Of a stretch of 64,000 nucleotides of DNA, positions 49,326-57,797 are shown in pieces. How positions within the stretch are numbered: the first letter of the stretch is position 1; each line of letters opens with the position of its first letter. The position numbers and the translations under genes were made by a program. Source of the stretch: Ruminococcus sp. (GTDB lineage Bacteria; Bacillota; Clostridia; Oscillospirales; Ruminococcaceae); NCBI GenBank assembly GCA_017960805.1, contig JAGCYM010000086.1, forward strand, positions 1 through 64,000, given 5' to 3'. Below the pieces are notes generated by a model. The model was not told the origin of the DNA, did not search any database, and was given only the letters and a program-made list of their open reading frames with translations.

Positions 49326-50774
49326 ATGTACGACGTAAAATCTTTAAAAGCGGATGATTTTATAAATCATGAGGAAATACTTGAGACACTTGAGTATGCA
49401 GAACAGAATAAGCATAACAAGGCTCTTATTGAGGAGATCCTGGAAAAAGCTAGTCCTAAGAAGACAGGCAGAGGCGTTGAATGCGTTGGCCTTTCTCATC
49501 GTGAGGCAAGTGTTCTTCTTGCATGTGACATTCCGGAGATGAATAAGAAGATCGAAGAACTTGCACGTGAGATCAAGCAGGCTTTCTATGGCGACAGAAT
49601 AGTAATGTTTGCTCCTCTGTATCTGTCAAATTACTGCGTAAACAAGTGTGTTTACTGTCCTTATCACATGCAGAACAAGGAAATCCCAAGAAAGAAACTG
49701 ACTCAGGATGAAGTACGTGATGAGGTTATTGCACTTCAGGATATGGGACACAAGAGACTGGCTATCGAGTCCGGTGAGGATCCTGTAAACAATCCTATTG
49801 AGTATATTCTGGACTGCATCAAGACAATCTATTCTATCAAGCACAAGAATGGAGCTATCCGTCGTGTAAATGTCAATATTGCAGCAACAACGGTTGAGAA
49901 TTATCGTAAACTTAAGGAAGCAGGAATAGGAACTTATATCCTTTTCCAGGAGACTTATCACCGAGAGAGCTATGAGGTTCTTCATCCCGCAGGACCTAAG
50001 CATAACTATGCATATCATACAGAGGCTATGGACAGAGCAATGGATGGAGGTATTGATGATGTAGGTCTCGGAGTTCTCTTTGGACTTGATAAGTACAGAT
50101 ATGAATTCGCAGGACTTCTCATGCATGCAGAGCATCTTGAAGCAGTTCACGGTGTAGGTCCTCATACAATAAGTGTTCCTCGTCTCAGAAGAGCTTCTGA
50201 TATTGATCCTAATGTATTTGACAATGGTATCGATGATGATACATTTGCAAAGATAGTTGCTTGTATCCGTATCGCTGTTCCATATACAGGAATGATCATT
50301 TCCACACGTGAAAGTGAGGCGTGCCGTGCAAAGGTTATCGGTCTTGGAGTGTCTCAGATTTCTGGTGGTTCCAGAACTTCTGTAGGTGGCTATGCAGGTT
50401 ATTCATCTGAGGAAAGACCTCATGATACTGAGCAGTTTGATGTATCCGATCAGCGAACACTTGATGAAGTTGTAAAGTGGCTGATGGACAGCGGATATAT
50501 TCCGTCGTTCTGTACTGCGTGCTACCGCGAAGGACGTACCGGAGACCGTTTTATGGCTCTTTGTAAGGTTGGACAGATTCAGAACTGCTGTCATCCGAAT
50601 GCGCTCCTTACACTTCAGGAATACCTTCAGGATTATGCTTCTCCTGAGACAAAGAAGGTCGGTGAGGCTCTTATTGATCGTGAGATCCAGAATGTTCCTG
50701 ATCCGAAGAGACGTGAAAAGGCACTTGAATATCTCAGAAAGATAAGGGACGGAGAGCGTGACTTCCGTTTCTGA
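49326..50774 (+). CDS. hydG: [FeFe]-hydrogenase H-cluster maturase HydG (radical SAM tyrosine lyase)
   Basis: A 482-residue radical SAM enzyme with the CX3CX2C cluster CVNKCVYC (Cys104, 108, 111) and the C-terminal second cluster (CTACYREGRTGDRFM and a Cys in QNCCHPNA) that distinguishes HydG from ThiH. HydG cleaves tyrosine to supply CO and CN ligands of the H-cluster. AGGAGG precedes ATG 49326. HydE, HydF and the hydrogenase itself are not in this window. A GC-rich terminator ends the operon. Confidence 0.97.
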   Translation: MYDVKSLKADDFINHEEILETLEYAEQNKHNKALIEEILEKASPKKTGRGVECVGLSHREASVLLACDIPEMNKKIEELAREIKQAFYGDRIVMFAPLYLSNYCVNKCVYCPYHMQNKEIPRKKLTQDEVRDEVIALQDMGHKRLAIESGEDPVNNPIEYILDCIKTIYSIKHKNGAIRRVNVNIAATTVENYRKLKEAGIGTYILFQETYHRESYEVLHPAGPKHNYAYHTEAMDRAMDGGIDDVGLGVLFGLDKYRYEFAGLLMHAEHLEAVHGVGPHTISVPRLRRASDIDPNVFDNGIDDDTFAKIVACIRIAVPYTGMIISTRESEACRAKVIGLGVSQISGGSRTSVGGYAGYSSEERPHDTEQFDVSDQRTLDEVVKWLMDSGYIPSFCTACYREGRTGDRFMALCKVGQIQNCCHPNALLTLQEYLQDYASPETKKVGEALIDREIQNVPDPKRREKALEYLRKIRDGERDFRF

Positions 50775-50786
50775 TTATTAACTTAT

Positions 50787-50839
50787 TCCGGGTTCTGCAG
50801 TGGCTGAGACCAGGCCGCCGCTGAGCCCGGATTTGTTTT
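50787..50839 (+). terminator. Terminator after hydG
   Basis: TCCGGG (50787-50792) pairs with CCCGGA (50826-50831), and CAGTGGC/GCCGCTG (50798-50804/50817-50823) forms the upper stem; TTTGTTTTTTG follows. Confidence 0.85.
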
Positions 50840-50850
50840 TTGCATGAAGA

Positions 50851-51624
50851 TTAAACGCTGTTTTTTATGCGTTTAATTGCTCCTTTCTCAAGCCTTGAAA
50901 CCTGAGCCTGAGATATCCCTATTTCGTTTGCAACTTCAATCTGAGTCTTCCCCTGTAGGAAACGAAGATACAGAATATTCTTTTCACGTTCTCCCAGTTC
51001 CCTGATAGCATCCCGTATCGAAAGCTCATCCATCCAGCTTTCAACATCATTCTTATCGCCTATCTGGTCCATGATGTACATGGTATCATCAGAATCGGAG
51101 TATACTGGTTCGTATAATGAGATAGGATCACTTATGCTTTCTAGAGCGATTACAACGTCAGAGCGGTTTTCTCCTATTTCCTGTGCGATCTGTTCAATAG
51201 TCGGTTCGCACTGATTCTTAAGAATAAGCTGTTCCTTTGCCTGAATCGCTTTATATGCGAGATCGCGAAGCGAACGGCTTACTTTTATCTGACTGCAGTC
51301 GCGCAGATGACGGCGAAGTTCACCGGTTATCATAGGAACGCAATACGTGGAGAAGCGAACCTCTTTTGTGAGATCAAAGTTGTTTATTGCTTTAATAAGA
51401 CCAATCACTCCGATCTGAAAAAGATCATCAACGTCTTCGCCTCTGCCTGTGAATCGCTGTATCACACTTAGAACAAGCCGAAGATTGCCTTTGATCAGTT
51501 TGTCTTTTGCTTCTTTGCTTCCTGTTTCACGTATTTCCTTAAGAAGTGCGATTTTCTCTGATTCTTTCAGTACTGTTAATTCTGATGTGTTGATCCCGGA
51601 TATGACTACTTTATTGAATGCCAT
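50851..51624 (-). CDS. sigG: Sporulation sigma factor SigG
   Basis: ATG 51624 (MAFNKVVISGINTSEL) follows GGGAGA. The 257-residue factor has region 2 (NLRLVLSVIQRFTGRGEDVD with DLFQIGVIGLIKAINNFDLT), region 3 (EPTIEQIAQEIGENRSD) and a region 4 helix-turn-helix (KTQIEVANEIGISQAQVSRL). The N-terminal VxISGINTSxL motif is specific to SigG, the forespore late factor. Many rumen Ruminococcus are not seen to sporulate, so its presence is notable. Not adjacent to spoIIG genes here. Confidence 0.93.
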   Translation of the reverse strand: MAFNKVVISGINTSELTVLKESEKIALLKEIRETGSKEAKDKLIKGNLRLVLSVIQRFTGRGEDVDDLFQIGVIGLIKAINNFDLTKEVRFSTYCVPMITGELRRHLRDCSQIKVSRSLRDLAYKAIQAKEQLILKNQCEPTIEQIAQEIGENRSDVVIALESISDPISLYEPVYSDSDDTMYIMDQIGDKNDVESWMDELSIRDAIRELGEREKNILYLRFLQGKTQIEVANEIGISQAQVSRLEKGAIKRIKNSV

Positions 51625-51807
51625 AATATATCTCCCTATACAGGTTTTGATATTATTATTGCCGCTTGATGGTAAAGTAATCACAGGGATTTTTTTCCGT
51701 TCTGCATATGAAAGAAAAACGGAAGTCAAAAAAAGTTGAATATATACATTCGTATTTTAGCATTTTGCTAAAAATACTGATTCATCTGCAAAAGGAACAA
51801 AAAAATA

Positions 51808-51836
51808 TTGATTCTATTATGAATATATGGTATAAT
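51808..51836 (+). promoter_or_regulatory. Sigma-A promoter of the LacI-GGDEF gene
   Basis: TTGATT (51808-51813), 17-bp spacer, TATAAT (51831-51836). Confidence 0.85.
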
Positions 51837-51870
51837 AACTATATCTAACACACTGCATATCATGTGAAAG

Positions 51871-53826
51871 TTGGTGAATTACGTGGAACGCTGTCCCAAA
51901 CTGATCGGCGTATGTCTTTCGACTATACAAGACGAGGATCGCTATAATTTAATAAAATCATTGAACAAGTACGCGGTATCAAGCGGGTACAGACTTCTCA
52001 TATTCAACGCCTGCACAGATCTGTATGAAGATAACAATTCAAATTACAAGGGTGAGGGAGCAGTATACAAGCTAATTCCTTATGAGAAGCTTTCAGCACT
52101 TGTAATAATGTCCAATTTTATTTATGACAAGATAGTTGTTAAGAATATCATTGACAGAGCAAAAGAGCATAATGTTCCGCTGATATCAATAGATAAGGAT
52201 ATTCCGGGCTGCATTAATCTTTCCTTTTCATATTCTGATACCTTTGAACGAATCTGCCGTCATGTAATTGAGACTCATGGAGCACGAAAACTCTATATGA
52301 TAGCAGGAATAAAAGGAAATGAGTTTTCTGATGACAGAGTTTCTGCGTTCAGACGTGCTCTGGAAGCTAATGATATTGTTTTTGAAGAAGATAATATCGG
52401 ATATGGCAGTTTCTGGGAGGGCCCTACTACTGACCTGCTGAATCAATGGTTTGTAACGGAGCACCGGCCAATTCCTGATGCGATAATCTGTGCAAATGAT
52501 ACAATGGCTGTAGTTGCCAGCAACTACATACAGCGTCTGGGATTCCATGTTCCTGATGACTGCATAATTACCGGTTTTGACGGTACAATCCAGGCTGAGT
52601 ATCATCTTCCCCACCTGACAACGTGCCAGCAGAATTATGACGAAATGGGCAGAAGACTTACCGATACCATCATGCGTGTTGAAAGGGGAGAGGAATGCAC
52701 TGGCGGAACTGTTGATTTCCATGTTAAGCTTTCTCAGTCATGTGGTTGCGTCAAAATGGATGAGCATAATGTCAATGATTCAATGAGGGCGATTCTTGAA
52801 CGTTTCAAGCAGTCTTCCTACAGGCAGCTTCTGATGTGTGATATACAGTCCACCATTTCTAAGGCTGATGATATAAAGCTCCTTCCACATATTCTGATGG
52901 ATAAATTTCAGTTCAGCACATGTGTGTTCGCTCTTAATACAGATGTTCTTTCGCCGCCTGATTTTGGTGAGCGACATAACAGTGATTCACCATTCACTGA
53001 TGAGATTAATGTGTTATGTCACAGATATCACTGGATCGAACATTCACCGTGCAAAGTCGGTCTTGATAATCTCCTTCCTGATTTCTTCACGATCACAAAG
53101 CGACCTGAACCGATAATAATCTGTTGTCTTCATTTTTTAGGCATGGTGCTTGGATACTGTGCTTTTCAGCCGCGAATTGATTTTGATGAATACGAAAAAA
53201 TGCATACTCTGATGAATGCGATGAATTCATCATTCGGAACATTTCATAGTAAAATGCGCATACAATACATTAACGCTCAGCTTACTGACGCAAATGAAAA
53301 ACTGCGCGTATCATCGCTTCATGATTTTATGACCGGTCTTCTGAACCGACGTGGTTTTTATTCTGAGGCAGAAAAAATAATCAAAGCAGAAAACACAGCC
53401 GGTGATATGGAGATTGCTCTTATATTCTCAGACCTGGACGGACTGAAAGGAATAAATGACAATTTTGGTCATAACGAAGGCGATAACGCAATTATAACTC
53501 TTGGCCACGCTCTGCTGAGCAGTGCTGTCCGCGGAGAGGTGTGTGCAAGATTCGGCGGAGATGAATTCTGTGTTGCTACACTTATCCCGAAGGGGAAAGC
53601 TGAGAGATACTGTGAGAAATTTAAGAGCAGTGTAATTGATTACCTGCAGCATTACAACGAGAGTTCAGGAAAGCCATATATGGTAGAAGCCAGTACAGGC
53701 GTTTATATGCGTCCACTCAGTTCTGCTCTGGATCTTGAAGAACTTGTGGCAACTGCAGATAAACTAATGTATGAAGAAAAAATGGCAAGAAAAGCAAATA
53801 GAAATGAAGTTCATTACAAAGCATAA
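51871..53826 (+). CDS. Diguanylate cyclase with LacI-type periplasmic-binding sensor
   Basis: A 651-residue fusion. Residues about 10-300 match the type I periplasmic-binding/LacI effector domain (LIGVCLSTIQDEDRYNLIKS, IPDAIICANDTMAVVASNYI, ITGFDGTIQAEYHLPHLTT). There is no DNA-binding HTH and no signal peptide, so it senses a cytoplasmic ligand. A linker (about 300-480) leads to a GGDEF domain with LHDFMTGLLNRRGFY and intact GGDEF (562-566); no RxxD inhibition site precedes it. It should make c-di-GMP, perhaps in response to a sugar. Start uncertain: TTG 51871, GTG 51874 or GTG 51883 (the last with GGTGA spaced by five). Confidence 0.88.
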   Translation: MVNYVERCPKLIGVCLSTIQDEDRYNLIKSLNKYAVSSGYRLLIFNACTDLYEDNNSNYKGEGAVYKLIPYEKLSALVIMSNFIYDKIVVKNIIDRAKEHNVPLISIDKDIPGCINLSFSYSDTFERICRHVIETHGARKLYMIAGIKGNEFSDDRVSAFRRALEANDIVFEEDNIGYGSFWEGPTTDLLNQWFVTEHRPIPDAIICANDTMAVVASNYIQRLGFHVPDDCIITGFDGTIQAEYHLPHLTTCQQNYDEMGRRLTDTIMRVERGEECTGGTVDFHVKLSQSCGCVKMDEHNVNDSMRAILERFKQSSYRQLLMCDIQSTISKADDIKLLPHILMDKFQFSTCVFALNTDVLSPPDFGERHNSDSPFTDEINVLCHRYHWIEHSPCKVGLDNLLPDFFTITKRPEPIIICCLHFLGMVLGYCAFQPRIDFDEYEKMHTLMNAMNSSFGTFHSKMRIQYINAQLTDANEKLRVSSLHDFMTGLLNRRGFYSEAEKIIKAENTAGDMEIALIFSDLDGLKGINDNFGHNEGDNAIITLGHALLSSAVRGEVCARFGGDEFCVATLIPKGKAERYCEKFKSSVIDYLQHYNESSGKPYMVEASTGVYMRPLSSALDLEELVATADKLMYEEKMARKANRNEVHYKA

Positions 53827-54661
53827 ACGAAAAATAATAATTCTGGCAGTCGGAGCGGCAATTGTTTTTGCTCTTGACTGGTGGGGCTTCTCTATGAAGC
53901 CTGTTTACTATACAGTCAGCTCTGACAAAGAAGGCGCCCCCATCAGAGTAGTATTCATTTCTGATCTTCACAACAGTTTCTATGGAGGTCATGATCAGTC
54001 GGGACTCTGGAAGACTATTGAATCTGCCAATCCTGACATAGTCATGTTCGGCGGCGACGTTATCGACAGCAGAGCGAAAGGAAAGAAAAACGCCTATACG
54101 CTTATGAAACTTGTAGCAGATAAGTATCCGTGTGCTTATGCGACCGGTAATCATGAGCAGCGAAGAAGTGACAAGGAAGAATTCTTTTCTAAAGTTGAAG
54201 AGATCGGCGTACCTGTTCTTAATGGTAGATATACGGATTTTATGATTAAAAACCGCAGAGTCCGCGTGTTTGGTATAATTGGAGCCAATATTTTCGATGA
54301 GAACGGATCACAGCTAAAAACCTGTTATAGTGCCGCAGTTCCTGATACATACAATATTCTTCTGGCTCATGAGCCGCAGGAGTTCTTTGACATAACATCA
54401 GAACGCTCAAAGTATAATGGGAACGGATTTGATCTGATCCTTTCAGGGCATGCTCATGGCGGACAGTGGAGGATACCGGGAATACTTGATCAGGGACTCT
54501 ACGCTCCGGATCAGTGGCTGTTTCCTGATTTTACAACAGGCCAGAGGACAGATGAAGGAACTACTCAGATAGTCAGCAGAGGACTTGCACGGAATCTTAA
54601 TATGATTATGATACCACGCATATTTAATCGCCCTGAGCTTTCAATAATCGATATAGAATGA
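53804..54661 (+). CDS. Membrane-anchored metallophosphoesterase (YkuE-like)
   Basis: ATG 53804 (MKFITKHKRK) is chosen, overlapping the GGDEF gene by 23 bp; an ATG at 53771 would give 11 more residues. The 285-residue protein has one N-terminal membrane helix (about 8-27) and the complete calcineurin-type metal-site series: FISDLHN, MFGGDVID, TGNHEQ, LLAHEPQ and LSGHAHGGQ. Family members such as B. subtilis YkuE act on cell-surface phosphoesters. Overlap with a diguanylate cyclase gene suggests co-expression. Confidence 0.9.
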   Translation: MKFITKHKRKIIILAVGAAIVFALDWWGFSMKPVYYTVSSDKEGAPIRVVFISDLHNSFYGGHDQSGLWKTIESANPDIVMFGGDVIDSRAKGKKNAYTLMKLVADKYPCAYATGNHEQRRSDKEEFFSKVEEIGVPVLNGRYTDFMIKNRRVRVFGIIGANIFDENGSQLKTCYSAAVPDTYNILLAHEPQEFFDITSERSKYNGNGFDLILSGHAHGGQWRIPGILDQGLYAPDQWLFPDFTTGQRTDEGTTQIVSRGLARNLNMIMIPRIFNRPELSIIDIE

Positions 54662-54685
54662 GGACATCAGTTGATGTCCTTTTTT
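54661..54685 (+). terminator. Rho-independent terminator after the metallophosphoesterase gene
   Basis: AGGACATCA (54661-54669) pairs with TGATGTCCT (54672-54680), then TTTTT. Confidence 0.9.
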
Positions 54686-54710
54686 CTTGCTAAAAGCTTA
54701 TGAAAAATGC

Positions 54711-54739
54711 TTGATTATTTCCGGTGTTTCCTGTATAAT
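54711..54739 (+). promoter_or_regulatory. Sigma-A promoter of the sugar ABC/GH105 operon
   Basis: TTGATT (54711-54716), 17-bp spacer, TATAAT (54734-54739). Confidence 0.85.
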
Positions 54740-54772
54740 ATTTGTATCATTATTATTCTTAGGAGCTGGATT

Positions 54773-56083
54773 ATGAAAAAACTTTTTTTATACCTTGCAG
54801 CATTAGGCTGCATGACAGCTCTCTCTTCGTGCGGGGGAAGAAGTTCCCCTAAATACATATCTCCTGACGGGACCCTCGATAAGTGCACCATTCGTTTTTC
54901 ATGGTGGGGAGGGGATGATCGTCATGAAGCCACTCTTGCTGCCTTGGAGCTTTGGCAGCAGAAACATCCTGAAATCACCGTTACGCCTGAATACGGCGGA
55001 TGGGATGGCTGGACAGAAAAGGTCAGTTCACAGATAAGCGGCGGAACTGCTCCGGACGTAATGCAGATCAATTATGACTGGCTGGTATCATTATCTCCTG
55101 ATGGTAATGGCTTTTATGATCTTGAACTGCTTTCTGACCAGCTTGATCTGTCGGTATTTGATGATGAGGTGCTTTCGTTCGGACGGATGAACAACAAGCT
55201 CAACGCTGTGACAGTTTCTGTCAGCGGGCGAGGACTTTTCTACAATTCCGATACTTACAAGAAATGCGGTGTATCATACCCAGGGACATGGTCCCAGCTC
55301 ATGGAACTCGGAGACAAGATGAGCGTTAAGGGATGTTATCCTCTTGACCTGGATATTCAGTCAGGGGGAACGGCCTGGTATCTGGCGGTGGTATACGTTC
55401 AGCAGGATACAGGCAGACAGTTTGTGAGCATGGATGGTGAACTCGGCTTTACAGAGGAAGATATACGCATGGCTCTCGATTTCTACAAAGAACTTGAGGA
55501 AAGGCATGTTATACGTACGGTAAGAGAACGTATCGATGAGGATGGAAACGCAGCATTGTATCAGTCACCGTCATTCATGGACGGAAGTGTTGGCGGAGTA
55601 CTTGAATGGGGAAGTTCTGTCGGAAAGTATGACATGGTTCTTCCTGAGGGAGTACTTGAATCAGGCCCATTTCTTAAAAATGATGACGGTAATTCAGACG
55701 GATGGATGATAAAGCCGTCTGTAATGTATGCTGTTTCAAAAGGAACACAGTATCCAGACGAGGCTGCTGCATTTATGGACTTTTTGCTGAATGATCCTGA
55801 ATGTGCGGCTGTACTTGGAACTTCACGCGGAATACCTGCTTCACAGCAAGCTGAAGAAGCACTCAAGAAAAGCGGACTGCTGAGTGGCCTTGCATATGAC
55901 AGTGATGAGATGCTTTCTGATCTTGATGCGGTGACTATAAGTCCGTATATGGAACTCCCGCGTGTGAAGGAAATGTGCAATTCAGCCATCGAGAAGGTCT
56001 CCTACGGCAAGTCTGATACTGCTCAGGCGGCAAAAGAGCTGTATACCTCGGTAAAGGAATATCTTAAGAAGGTCGCAAAATGA
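54773..56083 (+). CDS. Sugar ABC transporter substrate-binding lipoprotein
   Basis: ATG 54773 follows AGGAG. The 436-residue product has lipobox ALSSC and a family-1 solute-binding domain (IRFSWWGGDDRHEATLAALE, GGTAPDVMQINYDWL, SGRGLFYNSDTYKKCG, AAFMDFLLNDPECAAVLG). It captures an oligosaccharide outside the cell for the two permeases that follow. The terminal GH105 gene points to unsaturated rhamnogalacturonan fragments as ligand, which is inference. Its stop overlaps the first permease gene by 4 bp. Confidence 0.93.
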   Translation: MKKLFLYLAALGCMTALSSCGGRSSPKYISPDGTLDKCTIRFSWWGGDDRHEATLAALELWQQKHPEITVTPEYGGWDGWTEKVSSQISGGTAPDVMQINYDWLVSLSPDGNGFYDLELLSDQLDLSVFDDEVLSFGRMNNKLNAVTVSVSGRGLFYNSDTYKKCGVSYPGTWSQLMELGDKMSVKGCYPLDLDIQSGGTAWYLAVVYVQQDTGRQFVSMDGELGFTEEDIRMALDFYKELEERHVIRTVRERIDEDGNAALYQSPSFMDGSVGGVLEWGSSVGKYDMVLPEGVLESGPFLKNDDGNSDGWMIKPSVMYAVSKGTQYPDEAAAFMDFLLNDPECAAVLGTSRGIPASQQAEEALKKSGLLSGLAYDSDEMLSDLDAVTISPYMELPRVKEMCNSAIEKVSYGKSDTAQAAKELYTSVKEYLKKVAK

Positions 56084-56973
56084 AAAATCTTAACTACCGC
56101 AATCCCGTAGGAGTCGGAAAATATACTGGACTGCTGTTGATAATGCCGTTCATTATCGGTTTTGCTCTGTTTACCCTATATCCTTTTGCTGCTTCGCTGA
56201 TTCTGGGACTTACTGACTATGACGGAATTTATTCTCCGGAATTCATAGGAACAGAAAACTTCTCGGATATGATATCAAGCAGTGAGTTCAGAGGAGCAGT
56301 CGGGGTAACGTTGAAATATACTTTTATACTTGTTCCTCTCAAGCTTACAGTATCACTTCTTGCGGCGTTGCTGCTGAACGCAGAAATAAAGGGAATCGGA
56401 GTATATCGTACCATTTTCTATCTGCCTTCCATTCTGGGTTCAAATCTTGCGGTGGTAATCATGTGGCAATTCCTGTTTACATCAGGCGGTCTGGTAGATC
56501 AGCTTACGGAAACAGTCGGCCTTCCGTCAGTTGGATGGTATGGTGACGGGAATTCCGCCATGCTTATAATAGTACTTCTCAGATTATGGGAATTCGGTTC
56601 TGCTATGATCCTGTTCTTAAATGCTCTCAGGGATATTCCGAGTGAATACTATGAAGCGGCAAGGGTTGACGGATGCGGACATATACGTTCTTTTTTCCGG
56701 ATAACTCTTCCTCTGCTCAGGCGTGTTATATTCCTGAATCTTGTTCTTCAGACAATAGCTGCAATGCAGGAATTCAGTGCTCCTTATATGATAACCGGCG
56801 GCGGTCCGATGAAGAGCACATACACTATCGGCATGCTTATTTATGATGAGATGTTCCGGTTCCACAATGCAGGATATGCTAATGCGGTATCATGGGCATT
56901 CTTTGTGCTTGTAACAGTTCTGGTTCTGATCCTGTTCGCTGTTACACGGAAAAAAACGGAGGAAGATATATGA
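56080..56973 (+). CDS. Sugar ABC transporter permease, MalF/LacF type
   Basis: A 297-residue permease with six predicted membrane helices and the EAA loop YEAARVDGCGHIRSFFRITL (about 186-206), which contacts the ATPase. First of two coupled permeases; it overlaps both neighbours by 4 bp. Confidence 0.95.
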   Translation: MKNLNYRNPVGVGKYTGLLLIMPFIIGFALFTLYPFAASLILGLTDYDGIYSPEFIGTENFSDMISSSEFRGAVGVTLKYTFILVPLKLTVSLLAALLLNAEIKGIGVYRTIFYLPSILGSNLAVVIMWQFLFTSGGLVDQLTETVGLPSVGWYGDGNSAMLIIVLLRLWEFGSAMILFLNALRDIPSEYYEAARVDGCGHIRSFFRITLPLLRRVIFLNLVLQTIAAMQEFSAPYMITGGGPMKSTYTIGMLIYDEMFRFHNAGYANAVSWAFFVLVTVLVLILFAVTRKKTEEDI

Positions 56974-57797
56974 AAAAGATCCCTCTGTATATTCTTATGA
57001 CTCTTATGGCAGTGGTAATGATCTATCCTTTGCTGTGGCTTGTCGGAGCAAGTTTCAAGACTAATGATGAGATCTTTTCCTCGGCATGGTTCGTTCCGGA
57101 AAGTCTTGATCTTTCTGTATACAAGCGCGCGTGGGAAACAGTAACTCCGTTCAGTATGGGGCACTATTTCCTGAATACTTTTTTTATAATTATTCCAAAG
57201 ACTATTTTTGCGGTAATATCTTCAGTGCTTGTGGCATATGGATTTGCCCGCTTTGATTTCCCTCTGAAGAAAATGTTCTTTGCACTTCTTATGGGCTCAA
57301 TGTTCATGCCGGCTATAGTAACTGTAATGCCGCTTTATTCTCTCTGGAGCAAGATCGGGCTTCATGATACATATGTGCCTCTGACAATTCCTGCATTGTT
57401 TGCTGCGGAGGGAGCGTTTGTGTTCATGCTTGTTCAGTTCTTCCGCGGCGTTCCGCGTGAGTTTGATGAAGCGGCCCGTATTGACGGGTGTGGAAGTATG
57501 AGAGTGCTCATATATATACTTGTTCCATGCATTCGCCCTGTTATTGTATCAATTTCTGTGTTTACATTCCTCTGGACGATGAATGACTTTTTGACTCCGC
57601 TCATTATGATCAGTTCAGTGGAAAAATACCCGCTTTCACTGATACTTCGTCTTTCTGCTGACAGCACAGGCGATGGATATGAGCAGAAAAAGATTATTGC
57701 GATGTCCGTTATCGGACTAATTCCTTCAGTAGCAGTATTTGCTGCTGCACAGAAAAAATTTATAAGCGGTATTACCGCAGGAGGCTTGTCGGGATGA
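56970..57797 (+). CDS. Sugar ABC transporter permease, MalG/LacG type
   Basis: ATG 56970 follows GGAGG and overlaps the previous stop. The 275-residue permease has six membrane helices and the EAA motif FDEAARIDGCGSMRVLIYIL (about 169-188). No ATP-binding subunit is encoded in the operon, so a shared MsiK/MsmK-type ATPase elsewhere is expected. Confidence 0.95.
   Translation: MKKIPLYILMTLMAVVMIYPLLWLVGASFKTNDEIFSSAWFVPESLDLSVYKRAWETVTPFSMGHYFLNTFFIIIPKTIFAVISSVLVAYGFARFDFPLKKMFFALLMGSMFMPAIVTVMPLYSLWSKIGLHDTYVPLTIPALFAAEGAFVFMLVQFFRGVPREFDEAARIDGCGSMRVLIYILVPCIRPVIVSISVFTFLWTMNDFLTPLIMISSVEKYPLSLILRLSADSTGDGYEQKKIIAMSVIGLIPSVAVFAAAQKKFISGITAGGLSG

Noticed and set aside
50787..50839. GC-rich fold after hydG considered as a tRNA-like element
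   Set aside because: No anticodon or T-loop signature; it folds as one long stem followed by a T-run, so it is a terminator.
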